Shown here piece by piece: positions 7,682 through 17,300 of a DNA stretch of 64,000 nt. The position numbers and the translations under genes were made by a program. The notes below the pieces were generated by a model. That model did not search any database, was not told the origin of the DNA, and saw only the letters and a list, made by a program, of their open reading frames with translations. The stretch covers positions 1-64,000 of the forward strand of contig DASVUX010000050.1 of the NCBI GenBank assembly GCA_036386835.1, read 5' to 3'. Origin of the DNA: 2-12-FULL-35-15 sp036386835 (GTDB taxonomy: Bacteria; Bacteroidota; Bacteroidia; 2-12-FULL-35-15). How positions within the stretch are numbered: position 1 is the stretch's first letter; the number at the start of each line of letters is the position of its first letter.

Positions 7682-8592
7682 ATCACTTCATCCTCATTAT
7701 AGCTAGGAGCATTATTGATCGATTTTAATGCCTGGCTGATATACTGGGCTATTATGCCTAAACAGAGAATAATGATCCCGGTGGAAAAAAGGATACTCAC
7801 AATAAGTGAAGTATATCCTTCCACATCTATTTTCAGAAAAAATTTTTTAAAGAGGAAAATGATGCCTATTAAGAAATTTATGCCTGCCAGCAATATTCCC
7901 ATGTTAGTAACAAACTTCAATGGCAGGGTAGAAGAGAACATGATGATCGTGGAAGTAAGCTTAAACAGGTCCGTCACTTTATACCTTTTCTTTTCAATGA
8001 AAGCCTTGTTCGCTTCAACGTTTACAAATGAAAGCTTTTGTGTATACCAGAGACATAATTCATCAATAAAAATAAATTGTTTATGATTATTGACAAGCTT
8101 TTGTGTAAGCGAGCTCTTGATTAACCGGAAACTGCTGCCTTTGCCTTTGTCAGGGCCTTCAAGCTTTGAGAACAGTTTATAAACTCCTGTAAGCAATCCC
8201 CTGAAGAACGTTTGGTTTTGCTTGGGGTATAAGCCGTATACAAGATCAGAATTACTTGTTTCCTGTTCATTGATCAGCTTTTGTATTTCATTCGGATGAA
8301 CTTCGAGGTCATCATCCATGGTAATAATAAATTCACCTTTTGCATATTTAAACCCGCACACGGAAGCCGCATGCTGGCCGAAATTTTTACTTAACCGGAT
8401 AATCGTGGTATTAGCGGAAGAACTCTTGATTTTTTTGAGGACAGCCCAGCTGTTATCACTGCTCGCATCATCAACGTAAATTATTTCATAAGTGTAGCGG
8501 TCCCCGAAAAATGATGTAATACTTTCATGCACTTTTTCAAGTGCATTTTCAGCACCATAAACAGGGATGACGATACTGTAGTTCAGGCTCAT
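7675..8592 (-). CDS. Family 2 glycosyltransferase with two C-terminal membrane helices (ArnC/DPM1-like)
   Basis: 305 residues. The N-terminal GT-A domain starts YSIVIPVYGAE and contains Y-V-D-D-A-S-S-D-N-S and the metal-binding T-M-D-D-D-L. Two hydrophobic helices lie at roughly 230-255 and 265-290. This is the architecture of polyprenyl-phosphate sugar transferases (ArnC, GtrB, dolichol-phosphate mannose synthase), which make a lipid-linked monosaccharide at the inner membrane for transfer to a surface glycan. It sits between the reductase and acyltransferase genes of one operon. This links the operon to lipid-linked sugar chemistry. Confidence 0.85.
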   Translation of the reverse strand: MSLNYSIVIPVYGAENALEKVHESITSFFGDRYTYEIIYVDDASSDNSWAVLKKIKSSSANTTIIRLSKNFGQHAASVCGFKYAKGEFIITMDDDLEVHPNEIQKLINEQETSNSDLVYGLYPKQNQTFFRGLLTGVYKLFSKLEGPDKGKGSSFRLIKSSLTQKLVNNHKQFIFIDELCLWYTQKLSFVNVEANKAFIEKKRYKVTDLFKLTSTIIMFSSTLPLKFVTNMGILLAGINFLIGIIFLFKKFFLKIDVEGYTSLIVSILFSTGIIILCLGIIAQYISQALKSINNAPSYNEDEVIC

Positions 8593-8593
8593 T

Positions 8594-9334
8594 TTATTTG
8601 TTATTTAATAAGAGGCCACCATCCATAGTAATGATTGTACCGGTGATCCACCGCGCTGACGGGCTGAGAAGGAATGCAATAGTGTTTGCAATGTCTTCCG
8701 GTTCACCTATTCCCAATGGATAACGGTTTTCAATTTCTTTTATCTCTTCTTTAGAATAAATCTCTTCGGATCGCTCAAGTATCGGGGTCCTTACAAGTGC
8801 AGGAGCTATCGTATTCACACGGATCTTTTTGCCTGATGCTTCTAAAGCAAATCCCCTGGCAAAAGCTTCAAGTGCAGATTTTGCAGAAGTATAAAGCGCG
8901 CCCCCGGTGTAAGGGTGGGCGGAAGACACTGATGAAATAAAAACAACAGAAGAATCCGCGTTGAGCTTTTTCAATGAAAGCAGTCCGCTGCTTAATAAAA
9001 CCGCAGAAGAAAAATTGATCGTGAAAATTTCGTCAATGTGTTTTTGCTTTACAAACTTCACAGGCAACGGATTAATAATTCCTGCGCAATGTACGAAACC
9101 ATCAAGAGAAGGAAGTTCAGAAAGAAAATGGCCAATGGATGCTTCAGTTGAAAGGTCTGCCTGGATGATTAAACTTTTCCTGGTTAGCAGTGAGGCTGTT
9201 TTGTCAAGCTCTTCCCTGTTCCGACCGGTAATAACCACTGAGGCCCCGAGCCGGTCGCACTGAACGGCAGCAGCCCTTCCGATACCCGAAGAAGCACCTG
9301 TAATAAGAATTGTTTTGTTCTCCAGGTTAATCAT
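8594..9334 (-). CDS. Short-chain dehydrogenase/reductase (FabG-like)
   Basis: 246 residues of the classical SDR type. It has the nucleotide-binding T-G-A-S-S-G-I-G near residues 12-19, C-A-G at 83-85, catalytic Ser135, Tyr148 and Lys152 (Y-T-S-A-K), and the C-terminal W-I-T-G-x-x-I-x-x-D-G-G signature. FabG reduces 3-oxoacyl-ACP to 3-hydroxyacyl-ACP with NADPH. Next to two KAS III genes and an ACP, this is the most economical reading, though sugar reduction is possible. It overlaps the upstream KAS III gene by 8 bases. Confidence 0.82.
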   Translation of the reverse strand: MINLENKTILITGASSGIGRAAAVQCDRLGASVVITGRNREELDKTASLLTRKSLIIQADLSTEASIGHFLSELPSLDGFVHCAGIINPLPVKFVKQKHIDEIFTINFSSAVLLSSGLLSLKKLNADSSVVFISSVSSAHPYTGGALYTSAKSALEAFARGFALEASGKKIRVNTIAPALVRTPILERSEEIYSKEEIKEIENRYPLGIGEPEDIANTIAFLLSPSARWITGTIITMDGGLLLNNK

Positions 9335-10379
9335 GCTCTAACAGATTCGTATACAAATTTTCAGTTTGGATGATCACGCTGCCCCATGAAAATCCTACGC
9401 CAAAACCGCTCATCAATAATGTCAGTTTCCTGCTTCCTGTCTCTTCTTTCAATGCATGGCAGATAGTCAGCGGAATAGAAGCGGAGCTTGTATTCCCAAA
9501 AAGATCTATGGAATAAGGAACCTTGTGTGGTTCAGCTTTTAGTTTTTTTCTTACGCTTTCATTGATCAGTTTATTCGCCTGGTGAAAAATGTAATAATCG
9601 ATTTTTTCCGGGCTGATGCTGCTTTGACCGCATAACGCAGTTATATTGGCAGCAACTTCCTTTAATGCGAAATTGAAAATATCCATGCCGTTAAGCACAA
9701 GGTGCTTTTTAGCACGTGTAATCCCCGGCTCAATTTCATTTAAATCTTCAAAAGACTTATCAAACGGGTTCCGGGAATGACCGTGTTCAATAATAATAGA
9801 GTTCTTTCCGGAACCATCGCTCTGGAGATTAAAATGCCAGGCTTCACCGTTCTTTTTATGCTCGATCAATGTAGCAGTTCCCGCATCCCCAAACAGCGGA
9901 TAAGTACTTTTGTCGGTATAGCTCGTTGATGTAGTTGATTTATCACCTACGAGCAGGAGCGCTTTTTTTAATTGCCCGTTCTGAAGTAAGCTGCTTACCA
10001 CAGACAATCCATACACATACCCTGAACAGCCAAGGTTAATGTCAAATGCAAGACAATCTTTTTTTAAATGCAGACGGTCCTGAAGTATTACGGAGGTTGC
10101 AGGGAGATAATAATCCGGTGATTGCGATACAAATACAATAAGATCGATCTCGTTTGCACATTTGAACTTTTCAAGTAAATGTTCCGCTGCGGTAAAGCAC
10201 AGGTCGGAACACGTTACGTCCTGCCCGGCAACACGCCTTTCTCTTATGCCGGTGGTCCTGGTAAAAAGTTCCTGCTCCTGTACTGAAATATGCTGATAAT
10301 CAGAAGTCCGTTCTGTCTTTTTCGGAACACAGCTGCAGATAGCAAGAATATTACAACCGGAGGTGCTTAGGTATGCCAC
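9327..10379 (-). CDS. 3-oxoacyl-ACP synthase III family protein (KAS III, copy 1)
   Basis: 350 residues with the KAS III triad in place: Cys118 (N-L-G-C-S-G), His266 (F-H-Q-A-N) and Asn296 (F-G-N-T-S-S-A). F-G-D-A-G-T-A-T (163-170) is the conserved dimer/active-site segment. It begins immediately after the ACP stop codon. Housekeeping FabH condenses acetyl-CoA with malonyl-ACP. Relatives in secondary metabolism (CloN2-type, RedP, DpsC) use other acyl starters or act as plain acyl transferases. The intact triad allows either use, and the starter acyl group cannot be told from the sequence. Confidence 0.85.
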   Translation of the reverse strand: MAYLSTSGCNILAICSCVPKKTERTSDYQHISVQEQELFTRTTGIRERRVAGQDVTCSDLCFTAAEHLLEKFKCANEIDLIVFVSQSPDYYLPATSVILQDRLHLKKDCLAFDINLGCSGYVYGLSVVSSLLQNGQLKKALLLVGDKSTTSTSYTDKSTYPLFGDAGTATLIEHKKNGEAWHFNLQSDGSGKNSIIIEHGHSRNPFDKSFEDLNEIEPGITRAKKHLVLNGMDIFNFALKEVAANITALCGQSSISPEKIDYYIFHQANKLINESVRKKLKAEPHKVPYSIDLFGNTSSASIPLTICHALKEETGSRKLTLLMSGFGVGFSWGSVIIQTENLYTNLLEHD

Positions 10380-10613
10380 TTATTTGATTTTATCTTGAAC
10401 GATCTGGTAAAGGTCGCGTATGGTAGAAGCAGATTTAAGATCAGCACCGGTAAGAATAGTGTTAAACTGTGCATCAACAAACGCGATAATAATCAGGGCA
10501 TGCATGCTGCTCCATCCTTTAATCTTTTTATAATGGGTGTCAGGAGTCAGGCTTCCCGGCTCCACTTCTTCAAATTCGGATCCCAGTTTCTCTGTAAACT
10601 CTTCAATACTCAT
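10380..10613 (-). CDS. Acyl carrier protein with atypical phosphopantetheine site
   Basis: 77 residues with an acidic four-helix carrier fold. The acceptor Ser is most likely Ser36 in K-G-W-S-S-M-H-A-L. The usual Asp before this serine (D-S-L) is Ser35 here, while the Trp two residues before the acceptor is shared with many stand-alone carriers that read W-D-S-L. It lies between two KAS III genes, 54 bases after the upstream one and directly abutting the downstream one. It is distinct from the carrier at 462-731, so the locus has two carriers of different type, as pyrrole-transfer systems such as clorobiocin do. Confidence 0.8.
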   Translation of the reverse strand: MSIEEFTEKLGSEFEEVEPGSLTPDTHYKKIKGWSSMHALIIIAFVDAQFNTILTGADLKSASTIRDLYQIVQDKIK

Positions 10614-10667
10614 AATGCGTGTATATTGTAATTGTAAATATAGAATAAAAGTTTCATACTTCCCGGC

Positions 10668-11678
10668 TCATAAGCGGATGATGGTTGTTGCCCATGATAA
10701 ACCAACCCCGAAGCCGGTTAATAAGATCCGGTCTCCGCTTTTTGCTTTACCTTCTTTAACAGCTTCACTAAGTGCGATCGGAATTGATGATGAAACCGTA
10801 TTGCCAGTTTTCTCTATAAAATTAAATACTTTTCCTTTAGGGATATTCATTTTATGCCGGATGCTGTCAATCAGGAATAAGTTGGCCTGGTGGAATATAA
10901 AAAGGTCTATCTCATCAACAGAGGTTTCTTCTTTTTCCAGTAGTTCAGCTATAATTTTAGGAACAGTTTTCAAACCAAAGATAAAGACACCGGTTCCATG
11001 CATGTAAAAATTTGCATCACTTGTTACATTCCCGTATTCATCAGTGCGTTCTATGCCGGAAGACTCACTTATTTTGTTTCTTGCACCTCCGTCTTTCACC
11101 ACGATCTTGTTCATTCCCCTTCCATCAGTTCCGAAAATGAATTTACCAATTCCTTCTGTATCCCTGGAAGAGATCAGTGTTGCAGCCGCCCCGTCACCGA
11201 AAAGAAACCTGGAGCTTTTATCTTTTTTATGGAAAGTTCTTGTTAGGGTGGAGGAGGTGATGAGCAATACATTCTCAATGCCTGAGCTTTCTATCAAACC
11301 TTTTGCAAGCGACAATCCGTAAACAAACCCGCTGCACCCCAGGTTAAAATCCAGTGCCCCTGCATGAGCCGGAAGCTGTAATCTTTCCTGCATAATGCAT
11401 GCGGTAGTCGGTGTGAAGTGATCAAATTCCTGTGCACAGAAAAGTAAAAATCCGATAGATGACGGATCAATGTTAAAATGAGTAAAAAGTTTTTTTGCAG
11501 CCTGTACACCAAGATCTGAAGCTGTTTCCACATCTGCGACTATCCTTCTTTCTGTAACGCCTGTCCGCAGTAAATTTTCCTTATGAGAAAGTGCTTCTGG
11601 GAAACTATTGAAAAAATCCTCATTACTGAAAATCTGGTCAGGAAGATGATAGCTGATGGCTTTTATATAAGCTTTCAC
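10668..11678 (-). CDS. 3-oxoacyl-ACP synthase III family protein (KAS III, copy 2)
   Basis: 336 residues and first gene of the minus-strand operon. Catalytic residues are Cys115 (N-L-G-C-S-G), His263 (F-H-Q-A-N) and Asn293 (T-G-N-T-V-S-S). It is homologous to but clearly different from the copy at 9327-10379, so the two probably handle different acyl groups or form a heteromeric pair. An N-terminal L-R-T-G-V-T-E-R-R matches the family's conserved region. Such KAS III pairs around an ACP recur in Bacteroidota surface-glycan loci, which is an alternative to a secondary-metabolite role. Confidence 0.85.
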   Translation of the reverse strand: MKAYIKAISYHLPDQIFSNEDFFNSFPEALSHKENLLRTGVTERRIVADVETASDLGVQAAKKLFTHFNIDPSSIGFLLFCAQEFDHFTPTTACIMQERLQLPAHAGALDFNLGCSGFVYGLSLAKGLIESSGIENVLLITSSTLTRTFHKKDKSSRFLFGDGAAATLISSRDTEGIGKFIFGTDGRGMNKIVVKDGGARNKISESSGIERTDEYGNVTSDANFYMHGTGVFIFGLKTVPKIIAELLEKEETSVDEIDLFIFHQANLFLIDSIRHKMNIPKGKVFNFIEKTGNTVSSSIPIALSEAVKEGKAKSGDRILLTGFGVGLSWATTIIRL

Positions 11679-11693
11679 AAGGGTAGTTTAATG

Positions 11694-11701
11694 CAAATTT
11701 A
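11694..11701 (-). promoter_or_regulatory. -7 box for the KAS III/glycosyltransferase operon
   Basis: On the minus strand the sequence reads TAAATTTG, an exact match to the Bacteroidota -7 consensus TAnnTTTG, 16 bases before the first start codon. I do not find a TTG at the ideal distance upstream, so the -33 half is weak. The implied leader is very short. Confidence 0.4.
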
Positions 11702-11753
11702 AAAAAATACCTCAATGAAATCATTTTGTAACGGGCAATTACAAAGTATTTTC

Positions 11754-11761
11754 TAAATTTG
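11754..11761 (+). promoter_or_regulatory. -7 box for the TMTC-like gene
   Basis: TAAATTTG matches TAnnTTTG and lies 20 bases before the ATG at 11781. The nearest TTG (11726-11728) is 25 bases upstream, longer than the usual spacing of about 19. It is divergent from the minus-strand -7 box at 11694-11701. Confidence 0.35.
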
Positions 11762-11780
11762 AATTTACTTAAATCCTCCT

Positions 11781-13739
11781 ATGACGCGTTTGCTGACAGT
11801 TCCTGCCATTATAGATAAAACAGTATTCAGGAGATGTGTCCTGCTTTTTTTTGTGCTGTCTTTCATTATTTATGGAAAGAGTATTTCCAACAAATATTCC
11901 ATGGATGATGAATATGTGATTTTAAATAATAAGCAGGTACATAAAGGTGTTTCAGCCATTCCTGAAATATTCAGGACAACATACGCAATTGAAAGCAAGG
12001 CAAGCTTTGAATACCGGCCAATTGTGAAAGCCACTTATGCCATAGAATACGAGATTTTCGGGGAAAACCCTTATGTAAGTCATACGATTAATATCCTCCT
12101 GTATGTATTCTGTCTTGTGCTCCTGTTCTATGTGCTTCTGCGCCTGATCCCGGGATACCATTACCTGTTTCATCTTACAGTGGTCCTCCTTTTCCTGGTG
12201 CATCCCTTGCATTCCGAAGTTGTATTAAGCCTCAAGAACAGGGATGTAATGCTGAGTTTTACAGGTACGATGTTCAGCTTGCTGTTCTATTTAAGGTTCA
12301 TAGAAGGTAAAGGTTATCTCAATCTCCTGGTAGGCTTTCTGTTCCTTTTGTTCGCTTTAATGTCAAAGAAGGATTCAATGACATTTTTTGCCATTGTGCC
12401 GTTTACAATGTGGTTTTTCCGAAAGGTTAGCTGGAAACAGATCGGCTGGATCTTTATTTCCTACCTGCCGGTTGTATTGACTTTTCGTTTTGCTGCCAAG
12501 TCACTCGACAATGAGAATGTAAGAGAGCTAATGTTATGGGAAAACCCGATGTTCATTAATCACCTGAATTTTTTTGAACGTATTCCACAGGGCTTCTACT
12601 CTGTTTATTTTTACCTTAAAATGTTTCTAATCCCTCATCCGCTTATAGCATATTACGGCTATAACCAGGTTCCGATTGTTGGCTGGGATAATATTATTGT
12701 ATGGCTCACATTCATTCTGATGGGTGGTACTCTTTACTTTGTAATAAAGAAAAAGGCACTGAAAGAAGTCTGGGTTTATGGGATCATCTATTTCCTCGTT
12801 ACCATTTCAATGTTTACGAATGTAGTAAAGCCCGTAGTTGGAATAGTAGGAGAGAGGTTTGCTTTCCTGCCTTCTCTCGGCTTATGCATTTTGGCGGCCT
12901 ATTTCCTTCTTACAGGGATGAAAGTTGCTTTCTCGAAGCATGAAATGAAATTACAAGCAGTAAACGGAAAATTCTGGCTGCTTCTTGTCCTGATAGTGAT
13001 TGGATATGGAGGACGCACCATTGCCAGGAATGCTGACTGGAAGGATGCATACACATTGTATAAAGCCGATGCCGAAAATGCAACTGAGTCAGCGCATACG
13101 CACACCTTACTTGCTGCATCTGCAATCTCAAAGGCCAAAAGTCATACGCGGATGACGCAGGCTGAAAAACGGAAACTTATTCTGGAAGCAGAATATCATT
13201 ACCTGGAGTCGATCCGGCTGATACCCGATTACATAGCATCGCATAATAACCTGGGAATGCTCTATTATTCGTTTATGAATAGTCCTGAGAAAGCTCTCAA
13301 ACACCTGTTGAAAGCAATCGAGCTTAAACCCGATTACGTGGAGGCTTATTTTAATGCGGCCACTGCCTATGCGGCATTAAAGCAGTTTGAAAAGGCGGAG
13401 GAATATTATCTTAAAAGCATACAGCTTGATCCGAACTTTGCCAACACCTATTTGTCGTTAAGTAATGTATACGCTTCCCGGAAAGAATACGACAAGATCC
13501 TGAAATTAAATCTGGCGGCAATTGAGAAGGGGGTAAAGACAGATGTGATCTATATTAATATCAGCAATGTGTATTATATGAATGGCGACACTCTCCAGGC
13601 GCTGCCTTACCTGGAAAAAGCTATTTCCATGAATCCGAATAATAAAGGGGTTAATAAATTCCTTGCAGAATACTACAGATCCAAAGGTGATGCAAAAAAG
13701 TCGGCATATTATGCAGATCTGATGAAAAAGTCAATTTAA
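11781..13739 (+). CDS. TMTC/PMT-like multi-spanning membrane protein with C-terminal TPR repeats
   Basis: 652 residues. The first ~430 residues contain about ten hydrophobic helices. An early loop, Y-S-M-D-D-E-Y-V-I-L-N-N, resembles the acidic first loop of GT-C glycosyltransferases and of TMTC proteins. The C-terminal ~200 residues hold TPRs (for example YYSFMNSPEKALKHLLKAIE and the following 34-residue units). TMTC-type proteins transfer mannose from a lipid-linked donor outside the cytoplasm, and the TPRs bind partner proteins. The ArnC-like transferase gene nearby would be a natural donor-producing partner, but they are divergently transcribed and the link is inferred. Confidence 0.75.
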   Translation: MTRLLTVPAIIDKTVFRRCVLLFFVLSFIIYGKSISNKYSMDDEYVILNNKQVHKGVSAIPEIFRTTYAIESKASFEYRPIVKATYAIEYEIFGENPYVSHTINILLYVFCLVLLFYVLLRLIPGYHYLFHLTVVLLFLVHPLHSEVVLSLKNRDVMLSFTGTMFSLLFYLRFIEGKGYLNLLVGFLFLLFALMSKKDSMTFFAIVPFTMWFFRKVSWKQIGWIFISYLPVVLTFRFAAKSLDNENVRELMLWENPMFINHLNFFERIPQGFYSVYFYLKMFLIPHPLIAYYGYNQVPIVGWDNIIVWLTFILMGGTLYFVIKKKALKEVWVYGIIYFLVTISMFTNVVKPVVGIVGERFAFLPSLGLCILAAYFLLTGMKVAFSKHEMKLQAVNGKFWLLLVLIVIGYGGRTIARNADWKDAYTLYKADAENATESAHTHTLLAASAISKAKSHTRMTQAEKRKLILEAEYHYLESIRLIPDYIASHNNLGMLYYSFMNSPEKALKHLLKAIELKPDYVEAYFNAATAYAALKQFEKAEEYYLKSIQLDPNFANTYLSLSNVYASRKEYDKILKLNLAAIEKGVKTDVIYINISNVYYMNGDTLQALPYLEKAISMNPNNKGVNKFLAEYYRSKGDAKKSAYYADLMKKSI

Positions 13740-13830
13740 TATCTGATTTTTCTTTGGATTCCGGTCAAAAACTCATTTATGCAACTATTTAGGAGGTTGA
13801 GGCATCATGGTTTGGCAAGCTGTGGATTTT

Positions 13831-13861
13831 TTTGCATACAATATTATTTTTTATATCTTTA
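13831..13861 (+). promoter_or_regulatory. Promoter for the small secreted protein and giant adhesin genes
   Basis: TTTG at 13831-13834 and TATCTTTA at 13854-13861 are separated by 19 bases, the expected Bacteroidota spacing. The -7 box differs from TAnnTTTG only at the last base. It lies 48 bases before the ATG at 13910. The rest of the 170-base gap after 13739 shows nothing else I can name. Confidence 0.5.
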
Positions 13862-13909
13862 TCGTTAAAATACTCCATTTTATAATTTTAAATACAAATC
13901 TCATCGTAC

Positions 13910-14305
13910 ATGAAACAGATTCTTACTCTATCTTTTCTAATGTTAGGTTTATCTTTATTTTCGCAGCAGCAAAGTAAAGTTGAAAAAACACCTGCTTCAT
14001 CTGTGAAGTCTGAAACTCCTAAACAGGAGCAAACGCCAAATCTGAGAACTTCCGTATCTGCATCCCACGTTCAATCAAGTCCTGCAGCACCTCTTCCGTA
14101 CGATACAGAGGATAAGTATATGGGCAGGAAAGCCGAATTCCTTAACCAGATGACTGTTTCGGAATTGCCCGCTGATTTTCCTGTTTATGAAAAGCAATGG
14201 AGCCTTAATGATTATAATCTTGTTGTCGAAGCCTACTACCGTAACCATCAGGGTATTCTGAAGGAGCGCGTGAAGCAGAAGCTGGCAATGTATCCTGCGA
14301 AGTAA
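13910..14305 (+). CDS. Small secreted protein of unknown function
   Basis: 131 residues. Residues 1-19 form a signal peptide (K-Q-I-L-T-L-S-F-L-M-L-G-L-S-L-F-S-Q). A low-complexity Ser/Pro/Lys/Gln stretch (about 20-65) follows, then a more ordered, charged C-terminal half containing D-Y-N-L-V-V-E-A-Y-Y-R-N. I do not recognise a domain. It ends 45 bases before the giant adhesin gene with no terminator between, so the two are probably cotranscribed. It may serve that protein's export or anchoring, but there is no direct evidence. Confidence 0.7.
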   Translation: MKQILTLSFLMLGLSLFSQQQSKVEKTPASSVKSETPKQEQTPNLRTSVSASHVQSSPAAPLPYDTEDKYMGRKAEFLNQMTVSELPADFPVYEKQWSLNDYNLVVEAYYRNHQGILKERVKQKLAMYPAK

Positions 14306-14350
14306 TTATTTTTCTCTTTAGTTGACATTATAACATAACCTAATAAACAT

Positions 14351-17300
14351 ATGAAAAGAATACTCTTCTTTTTTTCAGCGATCTTGTTTTTATCTTCAGG
14401 AAATTTATTCTCCCAGGGAAGCAGTTGCGCAAATGCCACTGCTTTTTGCGGTAATTCGAGTTTTGCAAATAATACTTCCACGACTTCTCAGTCAGGTCCA
14501 AGTTACGGTTGCTTAGGTAGTCAGCCGAACCCAGCATGGTTCTTTATAAAGACCACCGGAACCGGACCGATGAATTATACAATCAACCAGGTAAATGGGG
14601 GAGGAACGGGGATAGATGTCGATTTTATTGCATGGGGTCCGTTTACAAGTATGGCAAATGCCTGCAACAATCTTACAGGATCGTGTTTTTCTGACCATGA
14701 TTGTACAGGTTTAATAGAAGATTGTAGTTACAGTACCGCTGCTGTTGAGAATATGCAGATAAATTCAGCAGGTCCCGGTCTTTTTTATGTCATTCTGATT
14801 ACAAATTATGCTGATCAGGCAGGTACAATCACTTTTACTCAAAACACAGGTCCTCCATCTGATTGCTCCATCACATGTCCTTCAGTTACATCCGGTAATG
14901 GCTTCGTTGTTCCTTCAAGCACCACCCCGGTAACTTATTCCAACGTGCCTGCAACAGTGGCCTGTAGTGCGGCTCCTATAGTCATGCAGGCATCTCCTTA
15001 TGCTCCGTTTGGAAATCCGATCACCCCCGGGATTATGATCTCGTTTACATCGAACGCGAATAATACGCTGCAGATCAACTGGTATGAGAATGGTGGTTTT
15101 ATCCTTTGTTCCGGACCTGTTGGGGCCGGATGCCAGAATCAGATCCCTACCAATTATGATAATGATATCCAGTATTCTACCATGTCGCCATCTGCGACAA
15201 ACCAGATTGAATTTTGTGAAACAACCACCACCGGTGGTGATATTCCATATACAATTACAGACGTTTCAAGTGGTACCGTGATTAATTCCGGAACCTGGAC
15301 CACGAATGCCGGTTGTACAACTGTAACAATTCCCCCGGGAACAATCACGGGAGTATCAAGCTGGACAATCTCACCTGCGTGCCCGGGTTGTTTAGCAACA
15401 ACTGATTGGGGTGCAGCACAATTCAATCCTGGTGTTGCTCCGGCCGGAACTTACAGCATTTGTTATTCTTTTGACCCTCCGGGAACCTGCCCGACTTACA
15501 CTTATTGCCAGAGCATTACAGTTACAAATCCTAACAATCCTGCGTGGACTACTCCGCCGGCAATGTGCGCTAATGCTTCTTCAATTAACCTGAACACATT
15601 CATTACAGGCACAACAGGTGGTACATGGTCAGGAACAGGTGTTTCCGGCAGTACGTTTAATCCTGCAACTTCAGGCGCAGGGACTTTTAATATCACCTAT
15701 ACTGTAGGTTCCGGCACTTGTGCTGCTTCCCAGGTTCATGCAATAACAGTAAACCCTGTTCCCAGCGTTTCAATTACTCCGGCAAGTGCTACTGTTTGTG
15801 CAGGACAATCGGTTACTCTGAATGCAAGCCCTTCGCCTGCAGGTGGAACATACCTTTGGTCACCGGGTGGGTCAACATCTTCGGGGATAACTGTTTCTCC
15901 GGGTTCAAGTACTACTTATACGGTTACCTATAGTCTGTCAGGCTGTACAGCTACAGCTACAAGGTTGATTACTGTTAATCCCGTGCCTACGGTTTCTGTC
16001 ACTTCACCTGCTCCCGTTTGTGCAGGTAATTCGGGAACTTTAACTGCTAATCCTTCCATTGCAGGCGGTACATATTCATGGTCACCGGGTGGTACAACTG
16101 CCCAGACATTAACCGCTTCACCAGGTTCTACAACCAGCTATACGGTTACTTATACTTTGAGCGGTTGTTCAAATACCGGTGTGGGCACAATCACAGTCAA
16201 TCCGGTACCAACAGTTGGAATCACTGCCTCTGCAACCACTGTATGTGCAGGACAATCCACTACATTAACAGCTAATCCTTCAACAGGAGGAGGAACTTAT
16301 CTTTGGGCCCCGGGCGGGTCCACTGCCAGCGCCATTACTGTTTCACCGGGGGCCAGCACTACTTACACCGTTACATACACTTTATCAGGATGTACGGCTA
16401 CTGCAACAAGATTAATTACAGTTAACCCCGTACCTACCGTTTCTGTTACTTCACCTCCGGCAGTGTGTGCCGGAAATTCAGCTACCCTGACGGCTAATCC
16501 TTCCATTGCCGGCGGAACTTATTCCTGGTCACCGGGAGGCAGTACAGCGCAGACACTCACCGCCTCACCCGCTTCGACAACAAGCTATACTGTGACTTAT
16601 ACTTTAAGCGGATGTACGAACACCGGTGTGGGAACCATTACCGTGAATCCAATTCCAACGGTAAGCATAAATGCTTCAGCAAGCTCAATTTGTGCCGGCC
16701 AGTCTACTACTTTAACAGCCAATCCTTCAGTTGCAGGCGGAACTTACGCCTGGGCACCAGGCGGAGCTTCAACTAATGCTATAACTGTTTCTCCGGGATC
16801 GAATACTACATACACCGTTACCTATACTCTATCAGGTTGTACTGCTACCTCAGCCAGTTTGATTACAGTCAATGCAATACCTGCAGTTTCTGTAAACACC
16901 CCTCCGGCAATATGTGCAGGCAGTTCTGCCACCCTGATTGCGTCACCGGCTCCCGGCGGAGGAACATATTCCTGGTCACCCGGCGGAGCAACTACTCAGT
17001 CAATAACTGTTACACCTGCATTCAATACCACTTATACCGTTACATATACTTTAAGCGGTTGTTCCGGTACCGGAACGGGTACGGTGACTGTTAATCCTAT
17101 GCCTACTGTAGGCATAACACCCGCAACAGCAACCATCTGTGCCGGACAGTCTTCCACCTTAAATGCAAGCCCTTCTCCTGCCGGCGGAACTTATTCATGG
17201 TCCCCGGGAGGTGCAACAACGTCTTCAATTACTGTCTCTCCTGCAGCAAGCACAACTTATACCGTGACTTATACATTGTCTGGCTGTATTGCTACCAACA

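Noticed and set aside
1..11700. Acquisition of the accessory region by a mobile element
   Set aside because: No transposase, integrase, tRNA-end target or flanking direct repeats were seen within the window; base composition did not look strikingly different by eye, and the left edge is not visible.
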